Shown piece after piece: positions 1 to 8,326 of a stretch of 64,000 nt of DNA. The notes below the pieces were generated by a model. The model saw only the letters and a list, made by a program, of their open reading frames with translations. It did not search any database and was not told the DNA's origin. The DNA is from Geodermatophilus sabuli (lineage in GTDB: Bacteria > Actinomycetota > Actinomycetes > Mycobacteriales > Geodermatophilaceae): NCBI RefSeq assembly GCF_900215145.1, contig NZ_OBDO01000008.1:240255-304254 (forward strand), given 5' to 3'. Position numbers and translations under genes: made by a program. The stretch's first letter is position 1; the number at the start of each line of letters is the position of its first letter.

Positions 1-410
1 CCCACGGGGCTTCCGGGCTCTGGGGATGAGGTGCTGCCGCGTGGGCACCTGCCCGGGGTGGGAAGGGGCGCCTCTTCCTGGATGCAGCAGCGCCTGGCGA
101 AGTGCCCCGTCGGGTTCAGGAGACTGTTTCGCCGGTTTGCCCACCGGGTCAAGAGGCGGAGGCAACCGCCTGCGAAGCCGGTCTGCCCGGGGGCGGTCGC
201 GGTAGCAGACGAGGCCCGCTCCGGCGGCGCGGGGTTTTCATGCGCGCGTGTCCCCGAGCCGATTCGAGGGGAAGTTGCGGACAGATGCTGATCATGAAGA
301 GCGTTGTGGAGAACCGGCCCCTGCCCCTGTGAGCGGTGGCCCGCGCCGTCACATCGGAGCGCCGTGGGTGCGTGGCGGGGCTGAGGGGTCCCACGCGGCC
401 GGTCGGGCGG
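1..410. other. Left-edge region without a recognisable gene
   Basis: Neither strand carries a reading frame that resembles a known protein, and the short frames are arginine/proline/glycine rich as expected for random GC-rich DNA. A small hairpin lies at 29-34/45-50 (AGGTGC and GCACCT arms). I looked for tRNA, RNase P RNA, tmRNA and cobalamin-riboswitch landmarks and found none. The stretch lies downstream of the truncated response regulator and may be ordinary intergenic DNA or decayed sequence. Confidence 0.4.
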
Positions 411-800
411 CTACCGCGGGTGGATACCGGCGCGGATGGCGAGGGTGACCAGGTGGGCGCGGTCGCGGGCACCGACCTTGCTCATCGCCCGGTTGGCGTG
501 GGTCTTGACGGTGAGCGGGGAGAGGTGGAACCGCTCGGCGATCTGGGCGTTGTCCAGGCCGTAGACGACTGCGCCGACAACCTCGCGCTCGCGGGGCGTG
601 AGCTCGGCGAAGCGGGCCGCCAGCGCCGGGTCGACGGCGATGACCCGCTGATCCACGACATGGTCGACGACCGCAGCGACCGCGCCGGGTGACAGGGCGC
701 GGGCACCGACGGCGACCTGGGTGATGGCGCCGGTCAGCTCGGCCGGCCCGGTTCCCTTGCTGAGTAAGCCGTCCGCGCCGGCGCGAAGCGCGGCCAGCAC
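411..800 (-). pseudogene. LuxR/NarL-type response regulator, 5'-truncated remnant
   Basis: The 129 residues match the C-terminal part of a NarL/FixJ two-component response regulator. The piece starts inside the last helix of the receiver domain (LAALRAGADG) and keeps the conserved receiver lysine in LLSKG (K15). It ends with a complete LuxR-type helix-turn-helix, ELTPREREVV at about residues 66-75 and LSPLTVKTH at about 93-101. The phosphoacceptor aspartate and about 85 N-terminal residues are missing. The frame stays open a little upstream (GQDENV, a normal receiver continuation), and resemblance then stops near position 815. GTG at 800 is only the first available start and lacks a good ribosome-binding site. 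No histidine kinase is adjacent. It is probably a broken gene, although a free DNA-binding domain cannot be excluded. Confidence 0.7.
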
Positions 801-878
801 GTTCTCGTCCTGGCCACCTGGGGAGGCGGCACTCGACCCCCATCGTTGATGGAGCCGAGCGCCGCCCCCAGGTCAGTC

Positions 879-978
879 GGTCAATGTGCCTGTTGGCCGA
901 GTCCGGGACATTGCCGTCCGAACTCAGGACATTGCTGTCCGCGCCACGCGGACATCTCCTGGCCCACTACATCAGCTG
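879..978. repeat. Diverged direct repeat, copy A
   Basis: About 100 bp that aligns with 4268-4373 in the same orientation. Shared blocks include CGAACTCAGGA, ATTGCTG, CCGCGCCA and the terminal ATCAGCTG. Copy A contains two short inverted repeats of the type GGAC-N6-GTCC. The segment lies between the truncated response regulator and the SDR gene and carries no convincing frame. It looks like a fossil of a mobile-element end or a dispersed intergenic repeat; I cannot name the family. Confidence 0.6.
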
Positions 979-1084
979 TCGACGGCCATCCAATGTCGGT
1001 CCAACGGCCAGGGATTGTCCCGGGAGCCGATCCGGATGCCCATAGGTCACGTGGCCAGCCGGTGAGCGCAGCTCTCAGGGCGAG

Positions 1085-1930
1085 TCAGGCCTCGGGTGGG
1101 ATCTTGTACGGCGCGGTGCCTCCCGCGTCGACCTGGAGGGTCACGCCGGTCACATAGCGCGCCTCGTCCGAAGCGAGGAACAGGACGGCGTTGCTGATGT
1201 CGACGGCGTCGACCCAGGGGATAGGCAACGCGTTGACCGCCTTGAAGCCCTGAGCGGCCTCGTCGCGGCTGGCCCCCGGCATCCCGAACAGCTCGTACAT
1301 GGCCGGGTTCTGCACCATCGGGGTGTCCACCGTGGTGGGGTGCACGGAGTTCACCCTGATCCGTGCCGGCGCGAGCTCCACCGCCAGCGTCCGCATGAGC
1401 CCGGTGACGCCGTGCTTGGCGGCGACGTAGTGCGCCAGGTTCGGGAACGCCACCAGACCCGCGGTGGAGCTGATCAGGATGATGGAGCCACCTTCCCCGC
1501 GCTCCACCATCGGGCGCGCGGCGGCCTTCACCGTCTTCCACACGCCGGTGAGGTTGACGTCGATCATCGTCTGCCAGTCGTTCTCGCTGAGGTCCAGTGC
1601 ACCGCCGAAGGTGGCGATGCCGGCGTTCGCGCAGACGATGTCGATGTGGCCGAACTGGGACATCCCCTCGTCGACGGCTGCCTGCAGCGCCGAGAGGTCG
1701 CGGACGTCGGCCTGCTGGGCGACGATCCGGCGGTCGAGGCTCTCCACCTCCTTCACCGTCTGGTCCAGGTCCGCCCGGCTGGCGCCCGGATAGGGGACGC
1801 CGGGCACGTCCTCGCAGATGTCGACGGCGATGATGTCGGCGCCCTCCTGGGCGAGGCGGACTGCGTGCGAACGCCCCTGACCGCGTGCGGCTCCGGTGAT
1901 GAAAGCGACCTTGCCCTGCACTCGTCCCAC
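1085..1930 (-). CDS. Mycofactocin-coupled SDR family oxidoreductase
   Basis: A 281-residue NAD(P)-dependent short-chain dehydrogenase. The dinucleotide-binding motif TGAARGQGRSH lies at residues 12-22. The form RGQGRSH, together with the insertion after the second strand (about residues 40-60), is characteristic of SDRs that use mycofactocin-linked, non-exchangeable nicotinamide. Other landmarks are NAG at 102-104, serines 154-155 (catalytic region) and the Y168-x-x-x-K172 pair. Such enzymes typically oxidise alcohols; the substrate here is unknown. GTG at 1930 is chosen because GAGGGGAGG lies about 8 nt upstream; an alternative GTG is three codons later. The gene is divergent from the MoxR/VWA pair. 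No mycofactocin biosynthesis gene is in this window. Confidence 0.88.
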   Translation of the reverse strand: MGRVQGKVAFITGAARGQGRSHAVRLAQEGADIIAVDICEDVPGVPYPGASRADLDQTVKEVESLDRRIVAQQADVRDLSALQAAVDEGMSQFGHIDIVCANAGIATFGGALDLSENDWQTMIDVNLTGVWKTVKAAARPMVERGEGGSIILISSTAGLVAFPNLAHYVAAKHGVTGLMRTLAVELAPARIRVNSVHPTTVDTPMVQNPAMYELFGMPGASRDEAAQGFKAVNALPIPWVDAVDISNAVLFLASDEARYVTGVTLQVDAGGTAPYKIPPEA

Positions 1931-2104
1931 TTCGCGTGCCTCCCCTCGGTGGCGGCCTCTTCGATGAGCCCGGCCCCCGACAGTGGCGTGGGTCACATCC
2001 TGGGTCAAGGGTGCCGGGTGCGCAGCGGGTGAACCCTGTGGTGGCGGACGGCCCGCGCCGGCGGTAGACAGACCGCGACCGTTCACGTTCACCCGCCGCA
2101 CCCC

Positions 2105-2118
2105 GGGAGGCGGCCCTG
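2105..2118 (+). promoter_or_regulatory. Ribosome-binding site and possible CTG start of the MoxR gene
   Basis: GGGAGG at 2105-2110 is followed after five bases by CTG at 2116, in frame with the MoxR protein 16 codons upstream of the first GTG (2164). No comparable Shine-Dalgarno sequence precedes 2164. Translation may therefore begin at CTG 2116, a rare but known start codon. Confidence 0.4.
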
Positions 2119-2163
2119 AGCACCGACGCCCCGCTGTCCGACCCGGCACTTTCCGGCAACCGG

Positions 2164-3105
2164 GTGACCCGCGACGAGGCACACTCCGTCCGGGACGCCC
2201 GTGCGCGCATCGCCGGCCATCTGGTCGGGCGGGGGCGCGAGCTCGACCTGTTGCTCGCCGCCGTCGCGGCCGGCCGGGACATGCTGCTCGAGGGGCCGCC
2301 GGGAACCTCCAAGTCGACCCTGCTGCGCGCCATCACCGCCGAGTGGGGGATCCCGCTGCTGTTCGTCGAGGGCAACGCCGACCTGACGCCGTCCCGTCTG
2401 GTCGGTCACCACAACCCGGCGCGGGTGCTGCGCGAGGACTACTCGGAGGACAACTTCGTCGCGGGCCCGCTCGTGAAGGCGATGCGGTCCGGCGGCTTCC
2501 TGTACGTCGAGGAGTTCAACCGGGCGCCCGAGGACACGCTGAACACCTTGCTCACCGCGATGGCGGAGCGGCGGATCGCCGTCCCGCGGGTGGGCACCGT
2601 GGAGGCGCTGCCGACGTTCCGCGTCATCGCCTCGATGAACCCCTACGACAACATCGGGACGACCCGGCTGTCGACGTCCGTGCACGACCGGCTGTGCCGC
2701 CTGTCGGTCGACTATCAGGACGCCGAGGCCGAGCGCGGCATTGTCGTCCGGCGCACGGGGATCCGGTCGCCGCGCCTCGTCGCGGACGCGGTCGCGCTCA
2801 CCCGGGCCACCCGGGAGCGCGAGGACGTGCAGCAGGGCAGCAGCGTACGGGGCGCGATCGACGTGGCCCTCATCGCCGCACAGCTGGCCACGATGCGCGG
2901 CGTCGAGCTGCCCGACGACTCGTCGATCGACCCTCCGCGCGGGTTGCCCGAGGCGTACACCGGCCTGGTCCTCGACGCGATGGTCGTGGCGCTGTCCGGC
3001 AGGATCCACCTCGACGAGACGATCGAGGAGACGCCAGAGGACGTGCTCCGCCAGATCTGGGACGACCACTTCCTGCTGAGCCCCGCGGCCGCCCAGCCCG
3101 GTTGA
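2164..3105 (+). CDS. MoxR-family AAA+ ATPase
   Basis: A 313-residue AAA+ ATPase of the MoxR group, which usually acts as a chaperone with a VWA-domain partner to mature or insert cofactors in metalloenzymes. Walker A is GPPGTSKS at 44-51, Walker B is FLYVEEFNR at 112-120, sensor 1 is SMNP at 157-160, and a candidate arginine finger lies near 176. The next gene, 24 bp downstream, encodes a VWA protein, the classical partner. The true start may be CTG 2116, which would add 16 residues. No substrate enzyme (carbon monoxide dehydrogenase, nitric oxide reductase, RuBisCO) is nearby, so the client is unknown. Confidence 0.88.
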   Translation: MTRDEAHSVRDARARIAGHLVGRGRELDLLLAAVAAGRDMLLEGPPGTSKSTLLRAITAEWGIPLLFVEGNADLTPSRLVGHHNPARVLREDYSEDNFVAGPLVKAMRSGGFLYVEEFNRAPEDTLNTLLTAMAERRIAVPRVGTVEALPTFRVIASMNPYDNIGTTRLSTSVHDRLCRLSVDYQDAEAERGIVVRRTGIRSPRLVADAVALTRATREREDVQQGSSVRGAIDVALIAAQLATMRGVELPDDSSIDPPRGLPEAYTGLVLDAMVVALSGRIHLDETIEETPEDVLRQIWDDHFLLSPAAAQPG

Positions 3106-3129
3106 AGGGAGATCGAGGCCGACTCCCCG

Positions 3130-4107
3130 GTGCGCCGGCCGCGCGACTCGCGGACGTCCCGGTCGCGGACCCTGCGGCCGCTGCGTCGCAAGCCCAAGCC
3201 GCTCACCGAGGAGCCCTCGCTGTTCACCCCGGCCCCGAGCGGTCGGGGCGGGCTGGTGCTCTCCGCCCGCGACCCCGGGCGGCGCGGGCCCCCGGCCCGG
3301 CAGCGCGGGGGCAGCGCGCCGGGAACGACCGACGAGCCGGCGCGGGTCATCGGACTGGCCGACCTGGACGTCACGGACGTCGACGAGCGGGTGGCCCGGC
3401 AGCGCGCGCGGGAGATCGCGGCCCGGCTCGCCATGCCCCGCCCGCGGCGGGACACCCATGCCCGCCGCGGCATCGGCGAGCTGGAGAGTGTCCAGTACCG
3501 GGCGGTCGCCGACGACATCGACCTCGACCGGACCCTCGACGTCCTCGCCGGCAACCCGATGCCGGAGGACGACGACATCACCGTGCGCGAGCGGGAGCGG
3601 ACCCGCCGATCCGTGGTCCTGGTCGTGGACGTCTCCGGGTCGATGAAGGGTGAGCGCGTCCGGACGGCGGCGGCGACCGTCGGGGCGCTCGCCGGTGAGC
3701 TGCACCGCGACCAGCTGGCCGTCGTGGCGTTCTGGTCCGACGCCGCCGTCCTGGTGCGCCTCGGCGAGCCGGTGTCCCCCCTGCGGGTGCTCGATCTGCT
3801 GCTGCGGGTTCCCGCCCGCGGGTTGACCAACGTGGCGTTCGCGCTGGAGGTGGCAGGCCGCCAGCTGGCGAACGTATCCCCGCGGGACGCGCGGGTGCTT
3901 TTGCTGTCCGACTGCGTGCACAATGCCGGTCCTGACCCGCGTCTGACCGCTGCCCGCCTGCCGCGGCTCGACGTCCTGCTGGACACGTCAGGTGAGGACG
4001 ACGTCGAACTCGCCCGGGACCTGGCCCGACTCGGCCGCGGACGGCTGCGGCCGGTGCGCGACCACCGCGACGTCGCACGGGCGCTGATCTCCCTCTTCGC
4101 CCGCTGA
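3130..4107 (+). CDS. VWA domain-containing protein, partner of MoxR
   Basis: A 325-residue protein with a basic, disordered N-terminal third (about residues 1-75), a linker domain, and a C-terminal von Willebrand A domain. A complete MIDAS metal site is visible: D167-x-S169-x-S171 (DVSGS), T233 and D261. There is no signal peptide, so a cytoplasmic role with the preceding ATPase is expected. MoxR-VWA pairs remodel client proteins in an ATP- and metal-dependent way. The start is uncertain: AAGGGAG lies about 17 nt before GTG 3130, longer than optimal. The gene is followed by a strong hairpin (4224-4255) and converges on nrdJ. Confidence 0.82.
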   Translation: MRRPRDSRTSRSRTLRPLRRKPKPLTEEPSLFTPAPSGRGGLVLSARDPGRRGPPARQRGGSAPGTTDEPARVIGLADLDVTDVDERVARQRAREIAARLAMPRPRRDTHARRGIGELESVQYRAVADDIDLDRTLDVLAGNPMPEDDDITVRERERTRRSVVLVVDVSGSMKGERVRTAAATVGALAGELHRDQLAVVAFWSDAAVLVRLGEPVSPLRVLDLLLRVPARGLTNVAFALEVAGRQLANVSPRDARVLLLSDCVHNAGPDPRLTAARLPRLDVLLDTSGEDDVELARDLARLGRGRLRPVRDHRDVARALISLFAR

Positions 4108-4223
4108 CACCCGCCGACACGACGCAGATGAGCAGGTGCTCACACGTCAGCCAGCACGGCGCCCGGACTCGCGTGGCTCAAACCGACCCCTGGACAGCTG
4201 TCACGGATGCACCGCAAGACGCC

Positions 4224-4255
4224 ACCGGCCCGGCCCCGCAAGGGACCGGGCCGGT
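4224..4255. terminator. Hairpin terminator between the VWA gene and nrdJ
   Basis: Perfect 10-bp inverted repeat ACCGGCCCGG/CCGGGCCGGT with a 12-nt loop. It lies between two convergent genes and could serve both directions. There is no U-tract, which is usual for high-GC actinobacteria. Confidence 0.6.
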
Positions 4256-4267
4256 GACGACCTCAGT

Positions 4268-4373
4268 GGTCAGGGATGTCGTCCTGGCCAAGTTCCGGAC
4301 ATCTCTGCCCGAACTCAGGAGATTGCTGACCGCGCCAGCAGGGACGATTCCTGGTCGTTCACATCATCAGCTG
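4268..4373. repeat. Diverged direct repeat, copy B
   Basis: Second copy of the repeat found at 879-978, same orientation. It runs up to and over the nrdJ stop codon; the shared ATCAGCTG block includes the last codons of nrdJ. The two copies bracket the SDR, MoxR and VWA genes. Confidence 0.6.
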
Positions 4374-7237
4374 CAGCCGCTGGTGGAGCCGCAGCCCTCG
4401 CAGACGTAGCAGCTGCCGGCCGGACGCATCTTCGTGCCGCAGGTCATGCACAGCGGCGCGTCGGTGGCCGTCCCGGTGACCAGCTCGAGCAGCTCCGCCG
4501 AGGAGTGAGCCTCCTTGACCGGCTTCTCCGCCTTGGCCTCCGGCTTGGTCGGGGCCTCGGTCGGCGCGGAGCCCCGCAGCGCCTCGAGATCCACCTCGTC
4601 CTCCTCGGCGACCGTGGCGGTCGAGGCGGAGGTGTCGTAGCCGGAGACCTGAGCGGCCCGCTCCTCGGCGCTGAAGATGCCGAGGTTGGCCCGCTTGTCC
4701 ACCGGCAGGTGGTCCAGCGCCAGGCGACGGAAGATGTAGTCCATCACCGACTGGGCGATCCGGATGTCCGGGTCGTCGGTCATGCCGGCCGGTTCGAACC
4801 GCATGTTGGTGAACTTCTGGATGTAGGTCTCCAGCGGCACACCGTGCTGCAGCGCGATCGACAGCGAGATGGAGAAGGCGTCCATGACACCGGCGAGGGT
4901 CGAGCCCTGCTTGCCGAGCTTCAGGAAGACCTCGCCGAGGCTGCCGTCGTCGTACATGCCTGCGGTCATGTAGCCCTCGGCGCCGGCGACGCTGAACGAG
5001 GTGGTGACGCTGGTCCGCTTCTTCGGCAGCCGCTTGCGGACCGGGTGCGCGAGCGCGGCGGGCGCGGCGGCCTCGACCTTCGCCTCGTCCTTGGTGCCGT
5101 CGTTCTTGCCCTTGCCACCGGACAGCGGCTGGCCGACCTTGCAGTTGTCGCGGTAGATCGCCAGCGCCTTGAGGCCGAGCTTCCAGCCCTGGAAGTAGAT
5201 GTTCTCGACGTCCTCGATGGTCGCCGACTCCGGCATGTTGACCGTCTTGCTGATGGCCCCGGAGATGAACGGCTGGACCGCGGCCATCATCCGGACGTGG
5301 CCCATCGGGGAGATGGCCCGCTCGCCCATCGCGCAGTCGAAGACCTCGTAGTGCTCCGGGCGGAGGCTCGGCGCGTCCACGACGTGGCCGTGCTCGGCGA
5401 TGTACTCGACGATCGCCTCGATCTGCTCGTCCTGGTAGCCCAGGCTCTTCAGCGCCCGCGGGACCGTCTGGTTGACGATCTGCATGGACCCGCCGCCGAC
5501 CAGCTTCTTGAACTTGACCAGCGAGAAGTCCGGCTCGATGCCGGTCGTGTCGCAGTCCATCATGAAGCCGATGGTGCCGGTGGGGGCGAGCACCGAGGCC
5601 TGCGCGTTGCGCCAGCCGGAGTCCGAACCGATCTCCAGGCACTCCTGCCACTGGGCGGTCGCGGCCTTCAGCACGTCGGCGTCATCGGCGCCGACCGGGC
5701 GGATGGCGTCGTTGGCCGCGGCGTGCTTGCGCATGACCCGGGCGTGGGCGTCGGCGTTGCGGGCGTAGCCCTCGTAGGCCCCGACGATGCCGGCGAGCTC
5801 CGCCGAGCGGCGGTAGGCCGTGCCGGTCATCAGGGAGGTGATCGCCGCGGCGAGGGTCTGGCCGCCGCGGGAGTCGTAGGCGTGGCCGGTCGCCATGAGC
5901 AGGGCACCCAGGTTGGCGTAGCCGATGCCCAGCTGCCGGTAGGCGCGGGTGGTCTCACCGATCGGGTCGGTCGGGAAGTCGGCGAAGCAGATCGAGATGT
6001 CCATCGCGGTGATGACCAGCTCGACGGCCTTGACGAAGTTCTTCGAGTCGAACGTGCCGTCGTCCTTGAGGAACTTCATGAGGTTCAGCGATGCCAGGTT
6101 GCACGAGCTGTTGTCCAGGCTCATGTACTCCGAGCACGGGTTGGACGCGTTGATCCGCCCCGTCTCGGGGTTGGTGTGCCAGTCGTTGATGGTGTCGTCG
6201 TACTGGATGCCCGGGTCGGCGCACTCCCAGGCGGCCTGGGTGACCTTGCGGAACAGGGACTTGGCGTCGACGGTCTCGATGACCGTGCCATCGAGACGGG
6301 CCCGCAGGCCGAACTCGGTGCCGTCCTCCACCGCGCGCATGAACTCGTCGGAGACGCGGACGGAGTTGTTGGCGTTCTGGTACTGGACGCTGGTGATGTC
6401 CTTGCCGCCGAGGTCCATGTCGTACCCGGCGTCGCGCAGCGCGCGGATCTTGTCCTCCTCGCGCGCCTTGGTCTCGATGAACTCCTCGATGTCGGGGTGG
6501 TCGATGTCGAGGACGACCATCTTGGCCGCACGGCGCGTGGCGCCACCGGACTTGATGGTGCCGGCGGAGGCGTCGGCGCCGCGCATGAAGGAGACCGGGC
6601 CGGACGCCGTGCCGCCGGAGGACAGCAGCTCCTTGGAGGAGCGGATGCGGGAGAGGTTCAGCCCGGCGCCGGAGCCGCCCTTGAAGATCAGCCCCTCCTC
6701 CCGGTACCAGTTCAGGATCGAGTCCATCGTGTCGTCGACGGCGAGGATGAAGCACGCGCTGACCTGCTGCGGCGCGCTCGTGCCGACGTTGAACCACACG
6801 GGGCTGTTGAAGCTGAAGTACTGGTGCAGCAGCATCCAGGTCAGCTCGTGCTCGAAGATCTCCGCGTCACCCTCGGTGGCGAAGTAGCCGTGCTCGCGGC
6901 CGGCCTGGCCGTAGGTGAGCACGACCCGGTCGATGAGCTGACGCAGGCTGCTCTCGCGCTGGGGGGTGCCCACGGCACCGCGGAAGTACTTCGTCGTGAC
7001 GATGTTGGTGGCGTTGATGCTCCACTCGGCGGGGAACTCCACGCCGCGCTGCTCGAAGTTGATCGAGCCGTCGCGCCAGTTGGTCATGACGACGTCACGA
7101 CGCTCCCAGGTCACCTCGTCGTACGGGTGCACCCCGGCGGTGGTGAAGACCCGCTTGATCTTCAGGCCCTTCCCCCGGGTCGGCGCCTTGGTGGCGCGAC
7201 GCGTGCGGCCCGACAAGCGATCCTCGGTCTCGGTCAC
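4367..7237 (-). CDS. nrdJ: Adenosylcobalamin-dependent (class II) ribonucleotide reductase
   Basis: A 956-residue oxygen-independent ribonucleotide reductase that makes deoxyribonucleotides using adenosylcobalamin to generate the thiyl radical. The active-site motif NPCSE at 366-370 holds the radical cysteine C368 with N366 and E370. The redox pair is C162 (SACF) and C379 (SSCNL). A cysteine cluster in the last 27 residues (CMTCG, CYVCEGCG) is the usual C-terminal thiol/zinc tail that re-reduces the active site. GTG at 7237 is preceded by GAGGGAGAG. It lies about 100 bp downstream of nrdR in the same direction, so it is probably controlled by the tandem NrdR boxes upstream of nrdR. I saw no cobalamin riboswitch. 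Confidence 0.97.
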   Translation of the reverse strand: MTETEDRLSGRTRRATKAPTRGKGLKIKRVFTTAGVHPYDEVTWERRDVVMTNWRDGSINFEQRGVEFPAEWSINATNIVTTKYFRGAVGTPQRESSLRQLIDRVVLTYGQAGREHGYFATEGDAEIFEHELTWMLLHQYFSFNSPVWFNVGTSAPQQVSACFILAVDDTMDSILNWYREEGLIFKGGSGAGLNLSRIRSSKELLSSGGTASGPVSFMRGADASAGTIKSGGATRRAAKMVVLDIDHPDIEEFIETKAREEDKIRALRDAGYDMDLGGKDITSVQYQNANNSVRVSDEFMRAVEDGTEFGLRARLDGTVIETVDAKSLFRKVTQAAWECADPGIQYDDTINDWHTNPETGRINASNPCSEYMSLDNSSCNLASLNLMKFLKDDGTFDSKNFVKAVELVITAMDISICFADFPTDPIGETTRAYRQLGIGYANLGALLMATGHAYDSRGGQTLAAAITSLMTGTAYRRSAELAGIVGAYEGYARNADAHARVMRKHAAANDAIRPVGADDADVLKAATAQWQECLEIGSDSGWRNAQASVLAPTGTIGFMMDCDTTGIEPDFSLVKFKKLVGGGSMQIVNQTVPRALKSLGYQDEQIEAIVEYIAEHGHVVDAPSLRPEHYEVFDCAMGERAISPMGHVRMMAAVQPFISGAISKTVNMPESATIEDVENIYFQGWKLGLKALAIYRDNCKVGQPLSGGKGKNDGTKDEAKVEAAAPAALAHPVRKRLPKKRTSVTTSFSVAGAEGYMTAGMYDDGSLGEVFLKLGKQGSTLAGVMDAFSISLSIALQHGVPLETYIQKFTNMRFEPAGMTDDPDIRIAQSVMDYIFRRLALDHLPVDKRANLGIFSAEERAAQVSGYDTSASTATVAEEDEVDLEALRGSAPTEAPTKPEAKAEKPVKEAHSSAELLELVTGTATDAPLCMTCGTKMRPAGSCYVCEGCGSTSGCS

Positions 7238-7338
7238 GGAGCTCTCCCTCTGTTGTGGGACTGCTGGCGGCTGGGGAAGAGAGCCGCGCTCTGTTCTAAC
7301 GGGTGGTGCTGACAGTTCTCAGGTGCCGGCAGGCGTCG

Positions 7339-7893
7339 TCATCGATCGGGGCTGCCGTCGGGGGCGGCCTGGCTCCGCCCCGCACCCCGCCGGCGGACGG
7401 CGGGCGGGTCGTTCTGCATGCCAGGGAGCGGCAGGGTCCCGGCCGCGATGTGCCGGGCCCGCAGCTCGGTGATCTCCTTCTCGAAGTCCTCGAGCGAGGT
7501 GAAGGCGCGGTACACGCTGGCGAACCGCAGGTACGCCACCTCGTCCAGCTCCCGCAGTGGCCGCAGGATGGCCAGCCCGACCTCGTTGCTGGGCACCTCG
7601 GCCGCCCCGGTGGCCCGGATGGCGTCCTCGACCTGCTGGGCGAGCTTCTGCAACTGGTCCTCGTCCACGGGTCGGCCCTGACAGGCTCGACGCACGCCGG
7701 CGACGACCTTGGTGCGGTTGAACGGCTCGCTCACGCCGCTGCGCTTGACCACGGCGAGCACGGCTTCCTCCACCGTGGTGAACCGCCGGCCACAGGCGGG
7801 GCAGGACCGCCGACGGCGCGTGGTGGCGCCCTCGTCGGCCTCGCGGGAGTCGATGACCCGGCTGTCGGGGTTGTGACAGAAGGGGCAGCGCAT
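7339..7893 (-). CDS. nrdR: Transcriptional repressor NrdR
   Basis: A 184-residue ATP/dATP-sensing repressor of ribonucleotide reductase genes. An N-terminal zinc ribbon has C3, C6, C31 and C34 (RCPFC, CPACG), followed by an ATP-cone domain at about 49-139 (VVKRSG start). The proline/arginine-rich tail after about residue 155 is longer than in short homologues. ATG at 7893 is chosen because it starts the conserved MRCPFC and is preceded by GAGAGGAGGG; an upstream in-frame start would add 13 unconserved residues. Two NrdR boxes overlap its promoter, implying autoregulation together with nrdJ. Confidence 0.97.
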   Translation of the reverse strand: MRCPFCHNPDSRVIDSREADEGATTRRRRSCPACGRRFTTVEEAVLAVVKRSGVSEPFNRTKVVAGVRRACQGRPVDEDQLQKLAQQVEDAIRATGAAEVPSNEVGLAILRPLRELDEVAYLRFASVYRAFTSLEDFEKEITELRARHIAAGTLPLPGMQNDPPAVRRRGAGRSQAAPDGSPDR

Positions 7894-8326
7894 CGCTCTG
7901 CCCTCCTCTCCGCACTCCGACGCGACACCCACCCGGCCCGGACGACGACCGCGGGAGCGGTCGCCGACGCCGGTTCCGCGGGCCGGCTGTGGACCCTCCT
8001 GGGGACATCCGGTGGACGTCGGGGGGAGAACCTGAGGACCGGCCTGTGGACGGGCTTACATCCGTGCAACTACTAGATGTAGGGGAACCCTAGGACGGTC
8101 CCCACTAGATGTGCAAGCCGGGACACGCGCGGTTCGTTCCGTCGTGACCCGCCCGTGACCAGCAGGGCGCTCCTGTCCCACGCGTCACCGGGACACGCGC
8201 GACACGCCTCCCGGCAGTCGCACGGTGGAGCAGGGCGGGTGTATGGCGTGTCGGTTCAGGAGGCGCAGGGCAGCCGACCACGACGGGACCGGACCGACCG
8301 ACCCCGCCCCCGGGTGACGCCGGCTC
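7894..8326. other. Intergenic region upstream of nrdR
   Basis: This 433-bp stretch holds the nrdR leader and promoter with its NrdR boxes (8070-8117). It also holds a 14-bp direct repeat CCGGGACACGCGCG at 8118-8131 and 8188-8201. No coding sequence is convincing, and no riboswitch-like landmark was recognised in the leader. Confidence 0.6.
8070..8117 (-). promoter_or_regulatory. Tandem NrdR boxes overlapping the nrdR promoter
   Basis: Two sites with the core CTAGATGT lie at 8073-8080 and 8105-8112, 32 bp apart, about three helical turns, the spacing expected for cooperative NrdR binding. Read on the minus strand, a promoter TTGCAC (8116-8111), 18 nt, TAGGGT (8092-8087) is visible. The distal box overlaps the -35 and the proximal box covers the start-site region, a clear repression geometry. 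The leader to the nrdR ATG would be about 185-190 nt. Confidence 0.85.

Noticed and set aside
1..300. Possible structured RNA at the left edge
   Set aside because: GC-rich pairing is unavoidable here; no landmark of RNase P RNA, tmRNA, tRNA or known riboswitches could be matched.
1047..2375. Long minus-strand frame overlapping the SDR gene
   Set aside because: It is arginine/glycine rich and out of frame with the recognised SDR; GC-rich coding DNA keeps shadow frames open.
4136..7312. 1058-codon plus-strand frame across nrdJ
   Set aside because: Antisense to a certain ribonucleotide reductase gene, with only valine/glycine/arginine-rich low-complexity content.
7894..8069. Possible cobalamin riboswitch in the nrdR-nrdJ leader
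   Set aside because: No B12-box-like sequence or the expected paired core was seen, and regulation is already explained by the NrdR boxes.
8118..8201. 14-bp direct repeat CCGGGACACGCGCG (8118-8131, 8188-8201)
   Set aside because: Two short GC-rich copies could occur by chance and overlap no clear element; noted only in the intergenic entry.
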